The notes: a model not told the origin generated them from the sequence alone. A stretch of DNA of 64,000 nt from Litchfieldia sinesaloumensis (GCF_900156865.1 NZ_LT732529.1:3764617-3828616); one strand, 5' to 3'. Counted from the stretch's first letter, positions 10,247 to 19,854 are shown. Program-made: numbers and translations.

Positions 10247-12049
10247 ATGTGCGGAATTGTAGGTTTTATTGGAAATCAGGATTCTAAGGAAATTTTGTTA
10301 AAGGGACTTGAAAAGCTTGAGTATCGTGGATATGATTCAGCTGGAATCGCAGTTATGAATGATAAAGGTGTTCATGTTTTTAAGGAAAAGGGACGTATTG
10401 CTACACTACGTGAGGCGGTAGACCAAAATTTGTTTGCTACTGCTGGGATTGGTCACACTCGTTGGGCAACACATGGTGTGCCTAGTAAAGTTAATGCTCA
10501 CCCACATCAAGCATCATCTGGTCGATTCACTCTTGTTCACAACGGTGTGATTGAGAACTATGCTCAACTTAAGGATGAGTATATACAAAATGTTGACTTG
10601 AAAAGTGATACTGATACAGAAGTCGTTGTTCAAGTACTTGAGCAATTTGTAAATCAGGGCCTAGAAGTAGAAGAAGCTTTTCGTAAGACTCTAAGTCTAC
10701 TTAAAGGATCCTATGCAATTGCATTACTTGACGAACAAAACAATGAAACCATTTATGTTGCGAAAAATAAAAGTCCATTACTTGTTGGTCTTGGTGACAA
10801 CTTCAATGTTGTAGCAAGTGATGCCATGGCAATGCTTCAGGTAACAGACCAATACATTGAGTTAATGGATAAAGAGATTGTTATCGTAACAAAAGAGTCT
10901 GTCACAATTAAAAATTTAGCGGGTGAAACGATCAACCGCGATCCATATACAGCAGAATTAGATGCAAGTGATATTGAAAAGGGAACTTATCCCCACTATA
11001 TGCTGAAGGAAATCGATGAGCAGCCTTTAGTGATAAGAAAGATTGTTCAAGAATATCAAACTGAAAGCGGAAAGTTAGCAATCGATCCTTGCATTTTGGA
11101 AGTGATGAAGAGTGCAGATCGAATCTACATCATTGCGGCTGGAACTAGTTATCATGCTGGTCTTGTCGGGAAACAATTCATTGAAAAAATGGCGCATATT
11201 CCTGTAGAGGTTCATATTTCAAGTGAATTCTCTTACAATATGCCATTATTATCTGAAAAACCATTATTTATCTTTATTTCACAAAGTGGTGAAACAGCAG
11301 ACAGCCGCGCTGTCCTAGTACATGTAAAAGAAATGGGCCATAAGTCGATTACAATTACAAATGTACCTGGTTCCACCCTTTCTCGTGAAGCTGACCACAC
11401 ATTGTTATTACATGCAGGTCCAGAAATTGCAGTAGCTTCAACAAAAGCTTATACAGCTCAGTTAGCGGTGCTTGCAATTCTTGCATTTGTCACAGCTGAT
11501 TCAAAAGGGATAAAGCCTGGTATGGACCTTGTAAAAGAGCTTGGCATTATCGCAAACAGCATGGAAGCTCTTTGTGACGATAAGGAAGTAATGGAAGCAA
11601 TCGCATGGGAGTATTTTACTACAACGCGTAACTGCTTTTTCATCGGTCGTGCGATGGATTTCTTTGTAGGATTAGAAGGTGCCTTAAAGCTAAAAGAAAT
11701 CTCCTATATCCAAGCGGAAGGATTTGCTGGAGGAGAATTAAAGCACGGAACCATTGCCCTAATTGAAGAAGGAACACCGGTTATCGCTCTAGCGACTCAA
11801 GAGCATGTAAACTTAAGCATTCGCGGTAATGTGAAAGAGGTTGCTGCACGTGGTGCTCATCCTTGTATTATCTCGATGAAAGGCTTAGATACAGCTGAAG
11901 ACCGTTATGTGCTTCCGGCAGTTAACGATATGTTAACACCACTTATTTCTGTTATTCCATTACAACTTATTTCTTACTATGCAGCATTACACCGTGACTG
12001 TGACGTAGATAAGCCACGTAACTTGGCAAAAAGTGTAACTGTTGAGTAA
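10247..12049 (+). CDS. glmS: Glutamine-fructose-6-phosphate aminotransferase (isomerising)
   Basis: Makes glucosamine-6-phosphate from fructose-6-phosphate and glutamine, the committed step of amino-sugar synthesis. The 600 residues equal the B. subtilis length. The mature N-terminus MCGIVGF gives the Ntn nucleophile Cys2 once Met is removed. GHTRWATHG and HNGVIENY belong to the glutaminase domain, and two SIS domains follow (AAGTSYHAG near 305 and the FIGRAMDF segment near 465). The C-terminus is [12 protein letters not shown]. The ATG at 10247 follows AGGGAGGAAA at 10231-10240; the in-frame start at 10166 would break the required Cys2 end. Expression is controlled by the upstream ribozyme. 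Confidence 0.97.
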   Translation: MCGIVGFIGNQDSKEILLKGLEKLEYRGYDSAGIAVMNDKGVHVFKEKGRIATLREAVDQNLFATAGIGHTRWATHGVPSKVNAHPHQASSGRFTLVHNGVIENYAQLKDEYIQNVDLKSDTDTEVVVQVLEQFVNQGLEVEEAFRKTLSLLKGSYAIALLDEQNNETIYVAKNKSPLLVGLGDNFNVVASDAMAMLQVTDQYIELMDKEIVIVTKESVTIKNLAGETINRDPYTAELDASDIEKGTYPHYMLKEIDEQPLVIRKIVQEYQTESGKLAIDPCILEVMKSADRIYIIAAGTSYHAGLVGKQFIEKMAHIPVEVHISSEFSYNMPLLSEKPLFIFISQSGETADSRAVLVHVKEMGHKSITITNVPGSTLSREADHTLLLHAGPEIAVASTKAYTAQLAVLAILAFVTADSKGIKPGMDLVKELGIIANSMEALCDDKEVMEAIAWEYFTTTRNCFFIGRAMDFFVGLEGALKLKEISYIQAEGFAGGELKHGTIALIEEGTPVIALATQEHVNLSIRGNVKEVAARGAHPCIISMKGLDTAEDRYVLPAVNDMLTPLISVIPLQLISYYAALHRDCDVDKPRNLAKSVTVE

Positions 12050-12146
12050 GGAAGTTATTAATAACCATTTCCTGTTAAGTAAAATAAATGTATGGAACCA
12101 GTAAAAGATGTATGGAGCTAGTTAAAAAAATATTGAACTATACAAT

Positions 12147-12183
12147 AAAGTCCCGATGGAAAACAATATCATCGGGACTTTTT
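12147..12183 (+). terminator. Terminator after glmS
   Basis: GTCCCGATG pairs with CATCGGGAC (9 bp, extended by A-T pairs), then TTTTT. Confidence 0.92.
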
Positions 12184-12208
12184 GTGAATTTTTGAGGTAT
12201 CCACATTG

Positions 12209-12417
12209 TTGACCTTAGGGAATCGAATTAAGTATGTAAGAAAAACAAATAAGTTAAATCAAGTTGAATTTGCGAAAAATAATTGGTGTTTCTCAGTGAA
12301 CCTTGAGCTATAGTAAACCTTGTGAAAGAGATTAATAAACATATTTTATAAATATTGATAATACATGGCCATTGTAAATTAGAAAACTTTCACTTTTAAT
12401 CCGGTGAGAGTTTTTTT
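12209..12417 (+). other. Gene-free stretch with a possible small transcript
   Basis: Between the glmS terminator and the next gene (12184-12561) there is no convincing protein gene before 12562. TTGACC at 12209-12214 and TATGTA at 12233-12238 (18-base spacer) could be a promoter. An intrinsic terminator lies at 12383-12417 (AAAACTTTCAC with GTGAGAGTTTT, then seven T). Together they could bound a transcript of about 170 bases, either a small RNA or the decayed leader of a lost gene. Confidence 0.3.
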
Positions 12418-12446
12418 AATAATACCTTGAATTCGAGATGTTATTC

Positions 12447-12475
12447 TTGACTATAAAAGATGTGAGGGTTATTAT
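12447..12475 (+). promoter_or_regulatory. Putative sigma-A promoter upstream of the small protein gene
   Basis: TTGACT at 12447-12452 and TATTAT at 12470-12475 are separated by 17 bases. It may also serve rpiA downstream. Confidence 0.55.
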
Positions 12476-12561
12476 TGGATACATAAAGTAGTTTGGTTAC
12501 TAATAGTGACTTATTATAAAAAGATGTACAAGATAAATGTTTTCAGATAGGAGTGAATCAT

Positions 12562-12699
12562 ATGGTGGAGGTAACTTTGACTCTTGAATATAAAGGGAAA
12601 AACTATCGAACGAATGTCATTGTTAAGAAGGACACAACTCAAAATGAAATTAACTGTATTGCACATGAACAAATTATGAAACAATGGTCAAGTAAATAA
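12562..12699 (+). CDS. Small BA3454-like protein
   Basis: A 45-codon gene with TAGGAGTG at 12547-12554 and an ATG eight bases later. The product starts MVEVTLTLEYKGKNY and ends IMKQWSSK. It resembles, from memory, the short Bacillus BA3454 family annotated as stress-response proteins, which share the pattern of beta-strand, KG(K/R)xYxTNV and a terminal helix with KQW. No signal peptide or membrane segment is visible. It ends 30 bases before rpiA and may be co-transcribed with it. The function is not established. Confidence 0.65.
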   Translation: MVEVTLTLEYKGKNYRTNVIVKKDTTQNEINCIAHEQIMKQWSSK

Positions 12700-12729
12700 T
12701 CTCCATTTTTAGGAAGGAGAGTGAATCCT

Positions 12730-13413
12730 TTGAATGAGAAAAAATTGGTTGGAGAAAAAGCGATAGATTATATAAAAGATGGAATGGTTGTTGGTCTAGG
12801 GACTGGATCGACAGTGTTTTATACCATTTATAAGCTTGGAGAACTGGTTCAAAATGGACTATCGATTAAGGGAATTCCAACTTCAAAACAAACTGAAAAA
12901 CTAGCTAATGAAGTTGGAATCCCACTTGTTTCATTTAATGAGGTTGAACAAATAGATGTGGCAATAGATGGAGCTGATGAGGTAGATCCCGACTTAAATC
13001 TCATTAAAGGGGGCGGTGGTGCCCTATTAAGGGAAAAAATCATCGCAAATGCAGCTAACACTTTTATTGTAGTTGCTGACCCAGATAAAAACGTTACAAA
13101 ATTAGGAGCTTTCCCATTACCAGTAGAAGTATTACCATTCGGCATTGAATTTACAAACAAAAAGTTAATTGAACTAGGGCTCAAACCCCATTTAAGACAA
13201 GTTCAGGGAAATCAATTTCAAACAGATAATGGTAACTATATTTTTGACTGTCGTTTACCAGTTATAACAAATCTTAAAGAATTAGAAAGAGAGCTTAACC
13301 TAATACCTGGAGTTATTGAAAATGGGTTATTTCTCGGAATGACTGATATCTACATTACCTTAGATCGTGATAAGGATAACTCTATTGTAGTCAGACATAG
13401 AAAAAATGTGTAA
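12730..13413 (+). CDS. rpiA: Ribose-5-phosphate isomerase A
   Basis: Interconverts ribose-5-phosphate and ribulose-5-phosphate in the non-oxidative pentose-phosphate pathway. The 227-residue product has the RpiA motifs GLGTGSTV, IPTSKQTE, DGADEVDPDLNLIKGGGGAL and REKIIANAA. The preferred start is TTG at 12730, nine bases after AAGGAGA; a GTG at 12721 touches the ribosome binding site and is too close. It heads a cluster of sugar-phosphate genes that continues with zwf. Confidence 0.95.
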   Translation: MNEKKLVGEKAIDYIKDGMVVGLGTGSTVFYTIYKLGELVQNGLSIKGIPTSKQTEKLANEVGIPLVSFNEVEQIDVAIDGADEVDPDLNLIKGGGGALLREKIIANAANTFIVVADPDKNVTKLGAFPLPVEVLPFGIEFTNKKLIELGLKPHLRQVQGNQFQTDNGNYIFDCRLPVITNLKELERELNLIPGVIENGLFLGMTDIYITLDRDKDNSIVVRHRKNV

Positions 13414-13475
13414 ATGAATTACAAAAATAGAATGAAAATTACTATCTTGATTTACATTTACTGGGAGGGTTTAAA

Positions 13476-14990
13476 TTGGAATCAATGACTTTTGTATTAT
13501 TTGGCTCAACAGGTGATTTAGCAAAAAGAAAGATTTTTCCTGCTCTGTACAACCTGTTTATTGATAATAAATTACCACAACATATATCAATAATTGGTCT
13601 TGGACGAGCTGAACTTTCTCAAAGAGACTTTCAAGACAGAGTAAAAGAATCCATCTTTTCTTTCTCGCGTCGTCTTGAACATGATCCTGATGGTCTGGAG
13701 GGATTTCTGGATTCATTTCGATATCAGGCACTCGACGTTACCAATAGACAAGGGTATAAACCATTACTTGATTTGGTTAAGCAACGGGAAGCAGAACTGA
13801 AAATAAGGGAAAATCGAGTATTTTATCTTTCAGTAGCTCCAGAATTTTTCGACGTTATTGCTTTAAACATCAAAGAGAGCGGGCTTGGTAATACAACTGG
13901 CTGGAAACGATTGATGATCGAAAAGCCATTCGGGCATGATCTCGGGTCAGCTCGTGAATTAAATGAAAAACTAAGCGGTGCATTTGAGGAAGAAGAAATC
14001 TTTCGAATTGACCATTACCTGGGGAAGTCAATGGTTCAGAATCTCGAAGCTCTTGAATTTGCAAACCCAATCTTACAATCTATTTGGAACAAGGATCACA
14101 TTGCGAATGTTCAAATTACAGCGAGTGAAACAGTTGGGGTAGAGACAAGAGCTGGCTATTATGACCAGGCAGGAGCGATACGTGATATGGTTCAAAATCA
14201 TATGCTTCAACTATTGATGATGACGGCCATGGCGCTACCTAAAAAGATGAATGCTTCAGAAATCCGAAATGAAAAGCGTAAGGTAATGGAAGCGATTCGT
14301 CCAATGAATTTAGAAGATGTTCATCAGAATATCATTCGCGGGCAATATGGGCCGGGGGAGAGTAATGGTAACCAGGTTCTAGGGTATAGAGATGAACCAG
14401 GAGTAAATCCATCTTCCAAAACAGATACATTTGTCGCGGCTCGTATCTGGATTGATAATCCATTCTGGAAAGGTGTACCTTTTTATATCCGAACTGGGAA
14501 AAGAATGAAGGAAAAATCAACTCGTATCGTCATTGAATTTAAAAATACATTGAATTCACATTATGAAAATACGAATCAAGAAATTGGTCCAAATTTATTA
14601 ATAATTGAAATCAGTCCCAATGAAAATATCTCTCTTCAGTTAAATAGTAAAAACCCGGCGAATAATGGGAATATCGAGCCTGTCCGAATTGAACTCTCAA
14701 GTGAAGCTACAGGGAGAAAAATACCAGAAGCATACGAAAGAATTATTCATGATGCTTTCGTTGGGGATTCAACATTCTTTGCACATTGGAAGGAAGTCGA
14801 GTTGTCATGGGAGTGGGTTCAAGCTATTCTTGATGGATTTGAAGAAGACCTTGTTCCAATATATGAATACCAGTCAGGTTCGAATGGTCCAATGGCATCT
14901 GATCTATTGTTAGAAGAACATGGATTTAAATGGTGGTTAGATGAAAGAAATGAAAAGCAAAAAACTAAAGAATTAGCAAAAATTAATTAA
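13476..14990 (+). CDS. zwf: Glucose-6-phosphate 1-dehydrogenase
   Basis: Oxidises glucose-6-phosphate to 6-phosphogluconolactone with NADP+, the entry step of the oxidative pentose-phosphate pathway. The 504 residues include the nucleotide-binding N-terminus LFGSTGDLAKRKIFPALY, the substrate motif RIDHYLGK (residues about 178-185) and EKPFGHD. A TTG start at 13476 is seven bases behind GGGAGGG; ATG at 13485 is the alternative. It lies between rpiA and gnd, so pentose-phosphate steps are grouped. Confidence 0.96.
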   Translation: MESMTFVLFGSTGDLAKRKIFPALYNLFIDNKLPQHISIIGLGRAELSQRDFQDRVKESIFSFSRRLEHDPDGLEGFLDSFRYQALDVTNRQGYKPLLDLVKQREAELKIRENRVFYLSVAPEFFDVIALNIKESGLGNTTGWKRLMIEKPFGHDLGSARELNEKLSGAFEEEEIFRIDHYLGKSMVQNLEALEFANPILQSIWNKDHIANVQITASETVGVETRAGYYDQAGAIRDMVQNHMLQLLMMTAMALPKKMNASEIRNEKRKVMEAIRPMNLEDVHQNIIRGQYGPGESNGNQVLGYRDEPGVNPSSKTDTFVAARIWIDNPFWKGVPFYIRTGKRMKEKSTRIVIEFKNTLNSHYENTNQEIGPNLLIIEISPNENISLQLNSKNPANNGNIEPVRIELSSEATGRKIPEAYERIIHDAFVGDSTFFAHWKEVELSWEWVQAILDGFEEDLVPIYEYQSGSNGPMASDLLLEEHGFKWWLDERNEKQKTKELAKIN

Positions 14991-15008
14991 AGAAATCAGG
15001 GGGCAATC

Positions 15009-15071
15009 ATGACACAAAATATTGAGAACTTAACCGTTACAACACTCCGAAAACGTAGTTCAAATAACTAA
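15009..15071 (+). pseudogene. Probable remnant of a transketolase gene start
   Basis: A 20-codon reading frame with its own AGGGGG ribosome binding site encodes MTQNIENLTVTTLRKRSSNN. Its first 14 residues resemble the start of Bacillus transketolases, where an IE-x-L-(S/T)-(V/I)-x-T-(I/L)-R segment precedes the thiamine-diphosphate domain. The similarity then stops abruptly. The position between zwf and gnd in a pentose-phosphate cluster is a natural place for tkt. I read it as the 5' end left by an internal deletion; a short unrelated leader peptide is the alternative. Confidence 0.4.
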
Positions 15072-15121
15072 AAGTCTATTACACTCTTAAAAAAATGACA
15101 AAACAATTGGGGGAAAACAAC

Positions 15122-16015
15122 ATGAAGGTCGGATTAATAGGTTTAGGAAAAATGGGTTTAAACTTAGGACAAAATCTTATCGATAACAATCACGAAGTAG
15201 TTGCTTTTGATGTAAACCCAAGTGCTGTTGATGAAATAAAGAAATATGGAGCTTCAGGGGTATCAAGCTATAAAGAACTAGTTGAGTGTCTAGATAAGCC
15301 AAGAATCATTTGGATTATGGTTCCTCATGCTGTTGTGGATTCTGTAATTGATGAAATTGCACCATTTTTAGACAAAGATGATATTGTGATCGAGGCTGGT
15401 AATTCTCATTATAAGGAATCCATCGAGCGCTATAATGATTTAAAGAAAATTGGTGTACGATTCATGGATGCTGGCACTTCCGGTGGAATGGAAGGAGCAC
15501 GAAATGGTGCTTGCTACATGATCGGAGGCGATCCTGAGGCATGGGATCAGGTTGAAGCTATATTCAAAGATACAGCTGTAGAAAATGGTTTCTTGTATGC
15601 AGGAAAAGCAGGAAGCGGCCACTTCTTAAAAATGGTTCATAATGGCATCGAGTATGCAATGATGGCTGCGATTGGAGAAGGCTTTGAAGTACTTGAAAAA
15701 AGTGAGTTCGATTATGATTATGAGAAAGTAGCGAGAGTGTGGAATAATGGTTCCGTTATTCGTTCTTGGCTCATGGAATTAACAGAGAATGCATTTTCAA
15801 AGGATGCTAAATTAGATGAAATTCAAGGAATTATGCACTCCTCAGGTGAAGGGAAATGGACCGTTGAAACGGCTTTAGATTTACAAACAGCTACACCAGT
15901 TATTGCGATGTCCCTATTGATGCGTTACCGCTCATTAGAAAATGATACCTTTAACGGTAAAGTTGTAGCTGCATTACGAAATGAATTTGGTGGACATGCT
16001 GTCGTAAAAAAATAA
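15122..16015 (+). CDS. gnd: 6-phosphogluconate dehydrogenase, short (decarboxylating) type
   Basis: Converts 6-phosphogluconate to ribulose-5-phosphate and CO2. The 297-residue length marks the short GntZ/YqeC-type enzyme, rather than the roughly 470-residue form. The N-terminus GLIGLGKMGLNLGQNL is the dinucleotide fold, GTSGGMEGARNGACYMIGG is the substrate signature and KMVHNGIEYAMM holds the catalytic Lys. Short-type enzymes often prefer NAD+; the cofactor is not proven here. The ATG follows GGGGGAAA at 15109-15116; the in-frame start 27 bases upstream has no such site. Confidence 0.93.
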   Translation: MKVGLIGLGKMGLNLGQNLIDNNHEVVAFDVNPSAVDEIKKYGASGVSSYKELVECLDKPRIIWIMVPHAVVDSVIDEIAPFLDKDDIVIEAGNSHYKESIERYNDLKKIGVRFMDAGTSGGMEGARNGACYMIGGDPEAWDQVEAIFKDTAVENGFLYAGKAGSGHFLKMVHNGIEYAMMAAIGEGFEVLEKSEFDYDYEKVARVWNNGSVIRSWLMELTENAFSKDAKLDEIQGIMHSSGEGKWTVETALDLQTATPVIAMSLLMRYRSLENDTFNGKVVAALRNEFGGHAVVKK

Positions 16016-16038
16016 TATAAAATTGGAGGAAACGAAAA

Positions 16039-16701
16039 ATGAAGTTTTTTATAGATACTGCTAACCTAGATGATATTAAAAGGGCGTATAAGATTGGAGT
16101 TTTATCAGGGGTTACAACCAACCCTTCATTAGTAGCAAAGGAAGGAGTTAAATTTAAAGATCGCATTGAAGAAATTTTAAATGCGGTTCCTGATGTTGAA
16201 TCTGTTTCCGCAGAAGTAACACCTAATGCTATAACGGCTGAACAAATGATTGCTGAAGCAAACGAACTTATTAAAATTAATGGTGGTAATAAGAATATTA
16301 CGATCAAACTTCCAATGACCCTGGACGGATTAGAAGCTTGTCGCTATCTAACAAAAAAGGGAGTTAAAACGAATGTGACTCTTATTTTTAGTGTGAACCA
16401 GGCATTGCTAGCAGCTCGTGCGGGAGCAACCTATGTATCACCGTTTTTAGGTCGATTAGATGATATTAGTGAAGATGGAGTACAGCTTGTTGCAAAAATT
16501 GCCGAGTTGTTCCGCGTTCAAAATATAGATTCTCAAATCATTGCAGCATCTGTACGTCATCCGGATCATGTAACCCGTGTTGCGTTAGCAGGAGCACATA
16601 TAGCAACGATTCCTTTCAATGTAATTGAACAACTGTCAAAACATCCTTTGACCGATCAAGGCCTTGAAAAATTCGCTGCTGATTGGAAATCTGCACTGTA
16701 A
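16039..16701 (+). CDS. tal: Transaldolase, small type
   Basis: Transfers a dihydroxyacetone unit between sugar phosphates in the non-oxidative pentose-phosphate pathway. The 220-residue product belongs to the short TalC/YwjH subfamily: [27 protein letters not shown] and [13 protein letters not shown], which holds the Schiff-base Lys at about 94, then [19 protein letters not shown]. The F6P-aldolase subfamily shares this fold, so aldolase activity cannot be excluded by sequence alone. It follows gnd by 23 bases with a GGAGGAAA site. Confidence 0.93.
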   Translation: MKFFIDTANLDDIKRAYKIGVLSGVTTNPSLVAKEGVKFKDRIEEILNAVPDVESVSAEVTPNAITAEQMIAEANELIKINGGNKNITIKLPMTLDGLEACRYLTKKGVKTNVTLIFSVNQALLAARAGATYVSPFLGRLDDISEDGVQLVAKIAELFRVQNIDSQIIAASVRHPDHVTRVALAGAHIATIPFNVIEQLSKHPLTDQGLEKFAADWKSAL

Positions 16702-16796
16702 GAAAGTTTGAAAAATAAAAACACCTAGAATGGAAGGACTTTACTTATGATAGTCCCTCCAATACAAATAATTTAGGAAGAATAGGAGAAATATAT

Positions 16797-18134
16797 ATGA
16801 CTATTACTTTTGATTATTCTAATGCACTATCATTCATGCAGGAGCATGAGGTTGAATATTTAAGTGAATTTGTAAAGGTAGCTCATGATATGCTTCATGA
16901 GAAAAGAGGACCTGGTTCTGACTATCTTGGTTGGGTTGACTTGCCGCATAACTTTGATAAACAAGAATTTGCTAGAATTAAAGCAGCTTCCGAACGAATT
17001 CGAAGTAATTCAGACGCTTTAGTTGTAATCGGGATTGGTGGTTCATACCTTGGTGCACGAGCTGCAATTGATGCCTTGTCACATACATTCCATAACCAAA
17101 TGGAGGACAAAACTGAGATTTATTATGTTGGACAAAATATCAGTGCAACCTATATCTCTCACTTATTTGATGTGCTTAAGGACAAAGATATTTCAGTGAA
17201 TGTTATTTCAAAATCTGGTACAACAACAGAGCCTGCCATTGCCTTTCGTATCTTCCGAGAGTATATGGAGAAAAAGTATGGAAAAGAAGAGGCCAGAAAA
17301 CGTATTTACGCAACAACAGATCGAGCAAAAGGTGCATTAAAAACTCTTGCAGATGAAGAAGGATATGAAACTTTTGTCATTCCTGATGATGTCGGCGGCC
17401 GATACTCCGTATTAACAGCAGTAGGGTTATTGCCAATTGCTACAGCAGGGCTAGACATTGAAAAAATGATGGCTGGTGCTGCAGCGGCTGCTGACAAATA
17501 TAGTAGTCCCAACTTGGCAGAAAACCAAAGCTATCAGTATGCAGCAGTTAGGAACGCACTTTATAGAAAAGGGAAATCCATTGAACTATTAGTTAACTTT
17601 GAACCATCTCTACATTATGTATCTGAATGGTGGAAACAATTATTTGGGGAAAGTGAAGGAAAAGACCAAAAAGGACTTTATCCAGCTTCTGTTGACTTCT
17701 CAACTGACCTGCATTCGATGGGACAATATGTACAAGAAGGTCGCCGAGACCTAATTGAAACAGTTGTAACTATAAAAGAACCTAAGCTGGATATTACAAT
17801 CAAGGAGGAAGCATCTAATCTAGATGGCTTAAATTATCTAGCAGGAAAAACGATGGACTATGTAAATAAGAATGCAGCACAGGGAACGGTTTTGGCCCAT
17901 GTAGATGGTGGAGTTCCTAACCTATCTGTAGAAATTGACAGACTGGACGAATTTACGTTTGGAGAGATGGTTTACTTCTTTGAAAAGGCTTGTGGGATTA
18001 GCGGTTTATTGATGGGCGTAAATCCATTTGATCAGCCTGGGGTAGAAGCATATAAAAAGAATATGTTTGCGTTATTAGGTAAGCCTGGATATGAAGAAGA
18101 AAGAACTGAATTGTTAGAGCGTATTTCTAAGTAA
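16797..18134 (+). CDS. pgi: Glucose-6-phosphate isomerase
   Basis: Interconverts glucose-6-phosphate and fructose-6-phosphate and joins glycolysis to the pentose-phosphate genes upstream. The 445 residues are typical of Gram-positive Pgi. Signatures are [29 protein letters not shown], the [10 protein letters not shown] segment and GMLM-type C-terminal block [18 protein letters not shown]. The gap from tal contains an imperfect hairpin (GGAAGGACT with AGTCCCTCC, 16732-16760) without a T run, probably an intercistronic processing or stability element. Confidence 0.97.
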   Translation: MTITFDYSNALSFMQEHEVEYLSEFVKVAHDMLHEKRGPGSDYLGWVDLPHNFDKQEFARIKAASERIRSNSDALVVIGIGGSYLGARAAIDALSHTFHNQMEDKTEIYYVGQNISATYISHLFDVLKDKDISVNVISKSGTTTEPAIAFRIFREYMEKKYGKEEARKRIYATTDRAKGALKTLADEEGYETFVIPDDVGGRYSVLTAVGLLPIATAGLDIEKMMAGAAAAADKYSSPNLAENQSYQYAAVRNALYRKGKSIELLVNFEPSLHYVSEWWKQLFGESEGKDQKGLYPASVDFSTDLHSMGQYVQEGRRDLIETVVTIKEPKLDITIKEEASNLDGLNYLAGKTMDYVNKNAAQGTVLAHVDGGVPNLSVEIDRLDEFTFGEMVYFFEKACGISGLLMGVNPFDQPGVEAYKKNMFALLGKPGYEEERTELLERISK

Positions 18135-18144
18135 GGCTATATAA

Positions 18145-18182
18145 AATGAGGATACTAATATGCATAGTATCCTCACTTTTAT
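18145..18182 (+). terminator. Terminator after pgi
   Basis: TGAGGATACTA pairs perfectly with TAGTATCCTCA (11 bp, seven-base loop), then CTTTTATTT. It closes the sugar-phosphate cluster. Confidence 0.9.
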
Positions 18183-18232
18183 TTCGAAAAAATACTGCTT
18201 GATCATGACAAGCAGTAAGAGTTTAGAAATTA

Positions 18233-18553
18233 TTATAACCATTTATCAGCCCAAGCCTCAACAGTTTTTAATGCCTTTCCCAACTCATATCCCTTTTTTG
18301 TTAGGGAATACTCTGTTCGTACGGGACGATCCGTAATTACATTTCGTAGCACTAAGCCGCAATCTTCAAGTTCTTTTATACGTTCGTTAAGCATTCTTTT
18401 ACTTAAATCGGGAATAAAGGCATGTATTTCACTAAAGCGTTTTGGTCCTTCCATTAGGGAGTGAATGATTAACCCCATCCACTTTTTACCGATCATATGA
18501 TATGATTCTTCAACTTTTGAGCATAATCTTTCCTGGGTATCTTTTTCTTCCAT
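18233..18553 (-). CDS. HxlR/DUF24-family repressor, YodB/CatR-like
   Basis: Winged helix-turn-helix regulator of 106 residues. The N-terminus has one conserved Cys (Cys11, in ERLCSKVEES) followed by GKKWMGLIIHSLMEGPKRFSEI, closely resembling B. subtilis YodB and CatR, which sense quinones and diamide through that Cys. CATCTCC-type spacing is not used; the site is GGAGGTG seven bases before the ATG. It is divergent from the gene at 18815, whose promoter carries GTAACC/GGTTAC operator-like palindromes. The following cluster for quinone detoxification supports an electrophile-sensing role. Specific ligand not shown. Confidence 0.88.
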   Translation of the reverse strand: MEEKDTQERLCSKVEESYHMIGKKWMGLIIHSLMEGPKRFSEIHAFIPDLSKRMLNERIKELEDCGLVLRNVITDRPVRTEYSLTKKGYELGKALKTVEAWADKWL

Positions 18554-18711
18554 GCTTCAACACCTCCTATAGAAGTTATTTTTATATATAAACAAAAAGT
18601 AACAAGGTAATATAATGTACTATTTAATTATATCCTAAATATAACCTTTTAAAAAGGGGAATATATGGAGGTATTGTGATAATACGAAAACACTAACTAA
18701 ATAGTCACTTG

Positions 18712-18758
18712 TTGACTAAAAGTAACCTATAGTGTAATATGGGTTACATAAAGTAACC
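18712..18758 (+). promoter_or_regulatory. Promoter with HxlR-type operators upstream of 18815
   Basis: TTGACT at 18712-18717 and TAATAT at 18735-18740 have a 17-base spacer. A perfect palindrome GGTTAC-ATAAA-GTAACC lies at 18742-18758 around the start of transcription. A further GTAACC half-site at 18722-18727 sits between -35 and -10. The core TTAC-N5-GTAA agrees with operators I recall for CatR/YodB-type repressors. Confidence 0.65.
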
Positions 18759-18814
18759 TTGTGGTTTCACTTCCAAATAAATAAAACTGATTTGAAAGAA
18801 AAGGAGAGATTAAA

Positions 18815-19309
18815 ATGAAGCAAATACTAGATGCGAAGATAATTAATACCAAGTATGGATTAGAAACGTATTTAGATATTGAAAAAAATGTCCATATAGC
18901 GGATTTAAAAATCCCTACAGTAGACAGCCCCTTTTTTGAAATAAAGATAGGAATTGAATATTATCGATTAATAGATCAAAACTATTATGATAGTCAGGTT
19001 AACTATTTTTGGTTAAGAATACATCCAGAAATGAAAACAATTACTCTATTAGAACCTAAGGTACAAAACATATTTAGTATAAAAAATGTAAATGAAAGAA
19101 TAGCAACAAAGGAATTAATTGGAGAATGGTTGATTAACACTAATGCTTTTATATCTGCCATAAAGAATTTAATTATAAAAAAGAAATCTAAAAATGTAGT
19201 TACAGAAGAAGAAATTCGAGAAACTGTACGCACCATCGAATTATTAGAAAAAACACTCGAACTGGAAACAGAAGATATATTAAAGGCTGAAGTAAAAAAG
19301 GCTAGTTAA
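18815..19309 (+). CDS. Unknown protein in the electrophile-response cluster
   Basis: A 164-residue protein that I do not recognise. It is soluble, with no signal peptide or membrane helix. It looks like a mixed alpha/beta N-terminal half (residues 1-95, with ADLKIPTVDSPFFEIKIGIEYYRL) and a helical C-terminal half rich in Lys and Glu (KKKSKNVVTEEEIRETVRTIELLEKTLELE). AAGGAGAG at 18802-18809 is the ribosome binding site. It is divergent from the HxlR regulator and has operator-like palindromes at its promoter, so it is probably induced by the same electrophile signal. AT-rich compared with its neighbours. Confidence 0.7.
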   Translation: MKQILDAKIINTKYGLETYLDIEKNVHIADLKIPTVDSPFFEIKIGIEYYRLIDQNYYDSQVNYFWLRIHPEMKTITLLEPKVQNIFSIKNVNERIATKELIGEWLINTNAFISAIKNLIIKKKSKNVVTEEEIRETVRTIELLEKTLELETEDILKAEVKKAS

Positions 19310-19313
19310 GTTA

Positions 19314-19361
19314 TTGACATATGACCCTTTATGTAATAATATTATCTCGAAGTCAAGATAA
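19314..19361 (+). promoter_or_regulatory. Promoter and MhqR-type operator upstream of the MarR regulator
   Basis: TTGACA at 19314-19319 and TAATAT at 19337-19342 have a 17-base spacer. TTATCTCGA and TCAAGATAA (19342-19361) form an imperfect inverted repeat at the expected transcription start. The ATCTCGA core matches the MhqR box as I recall it. A further half-site TTCAAGAT lies at 19367-19374. Confidence 0.75.
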
Positions 19362-19396
19362 CTTGTTTCAAGATGTTTTTTTGAGGAGGTGTAAGT

Positions 19397-19825
19397 GTGG
19401 CAAATAAATGCACAAACCAACCATTTTTAATTTTAATGCAAACATCAAGAGCGCTCCAAGAGAGAATTAGAGACGATATGATGAAAAACAACTTAAGTAT
19501 AACTGAGTTTTCAGTACTAGAAGTACTTTTTCATAAAGGTAAGCAAACCATTCAACAAATTGGTAAGAGTGTCCTGATAACAAGTGGTTCGATGACATAT
19601 GTAATAGATAGGTTAGAACAAAAAGGATTTTTAAAGCGAAGTGCTTGTCCAGATGATCGACGTGCTATACATGTAACGTTGACTGATGCTGGATTTGAAA
19701 TAATGAATAATATAATGCCTGAACATGAGGATTTTGTAGATCGGGTTTTTGACTCACTAACCTCTAGTGAGGTAGATACTCTGGTAGATTTTTTAAAAAG
19801 AGTAAAAGAAAAGGTGGAAAAATAG
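19397..19825 (+). CDS. mhqR: MarR-family repressor, MhqR-like
   Basis: A 142-residue winged-helix MarR protein. The recognition region is IGKSVLITSGSMTYVIDRLEQKGFLKRSACPDDRRAIHVTLTDAG, with the DxR wing. Its only Cys residues are Cys5 and the one in SACPDD; B. subtilis MhqR responds to methylhydroquinone without a simple Cys switch. ATCTTGA-type boxes flank it, one in front of its own gene and one in front of the dioxygenase gene downstream, whose neighbours (dioxygenase, MhqD hydrolase, DoxX) form the MhqR regulon. This supports the assignment. GAGGAGGTG at 19382-19390 is a strong ribosome binding site. Confidence 0.85.
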   Translation: MANKCTNQPFLILMQTSRALQERIRDDMMKNNLSITEFSVLEVLFHKGKQTIQQIGKSVLITSGSMTYVIDRLEQKGFLKRSACPDDRRAIHVTLTDAGFEIMNNIMPEHEDFVDRVFDSLTSSEVDTLVDFLKRVKEKVEK

Positions 19826-19854
19826 TTCAAAATGTTGATATTTTTTTTGTAATA

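Noticed and set aside
14665..14913. 82-codon frame on the + strand within zwf
   Set aside because: It is an alternate-frame shadow of an intact, well-conserved gene.
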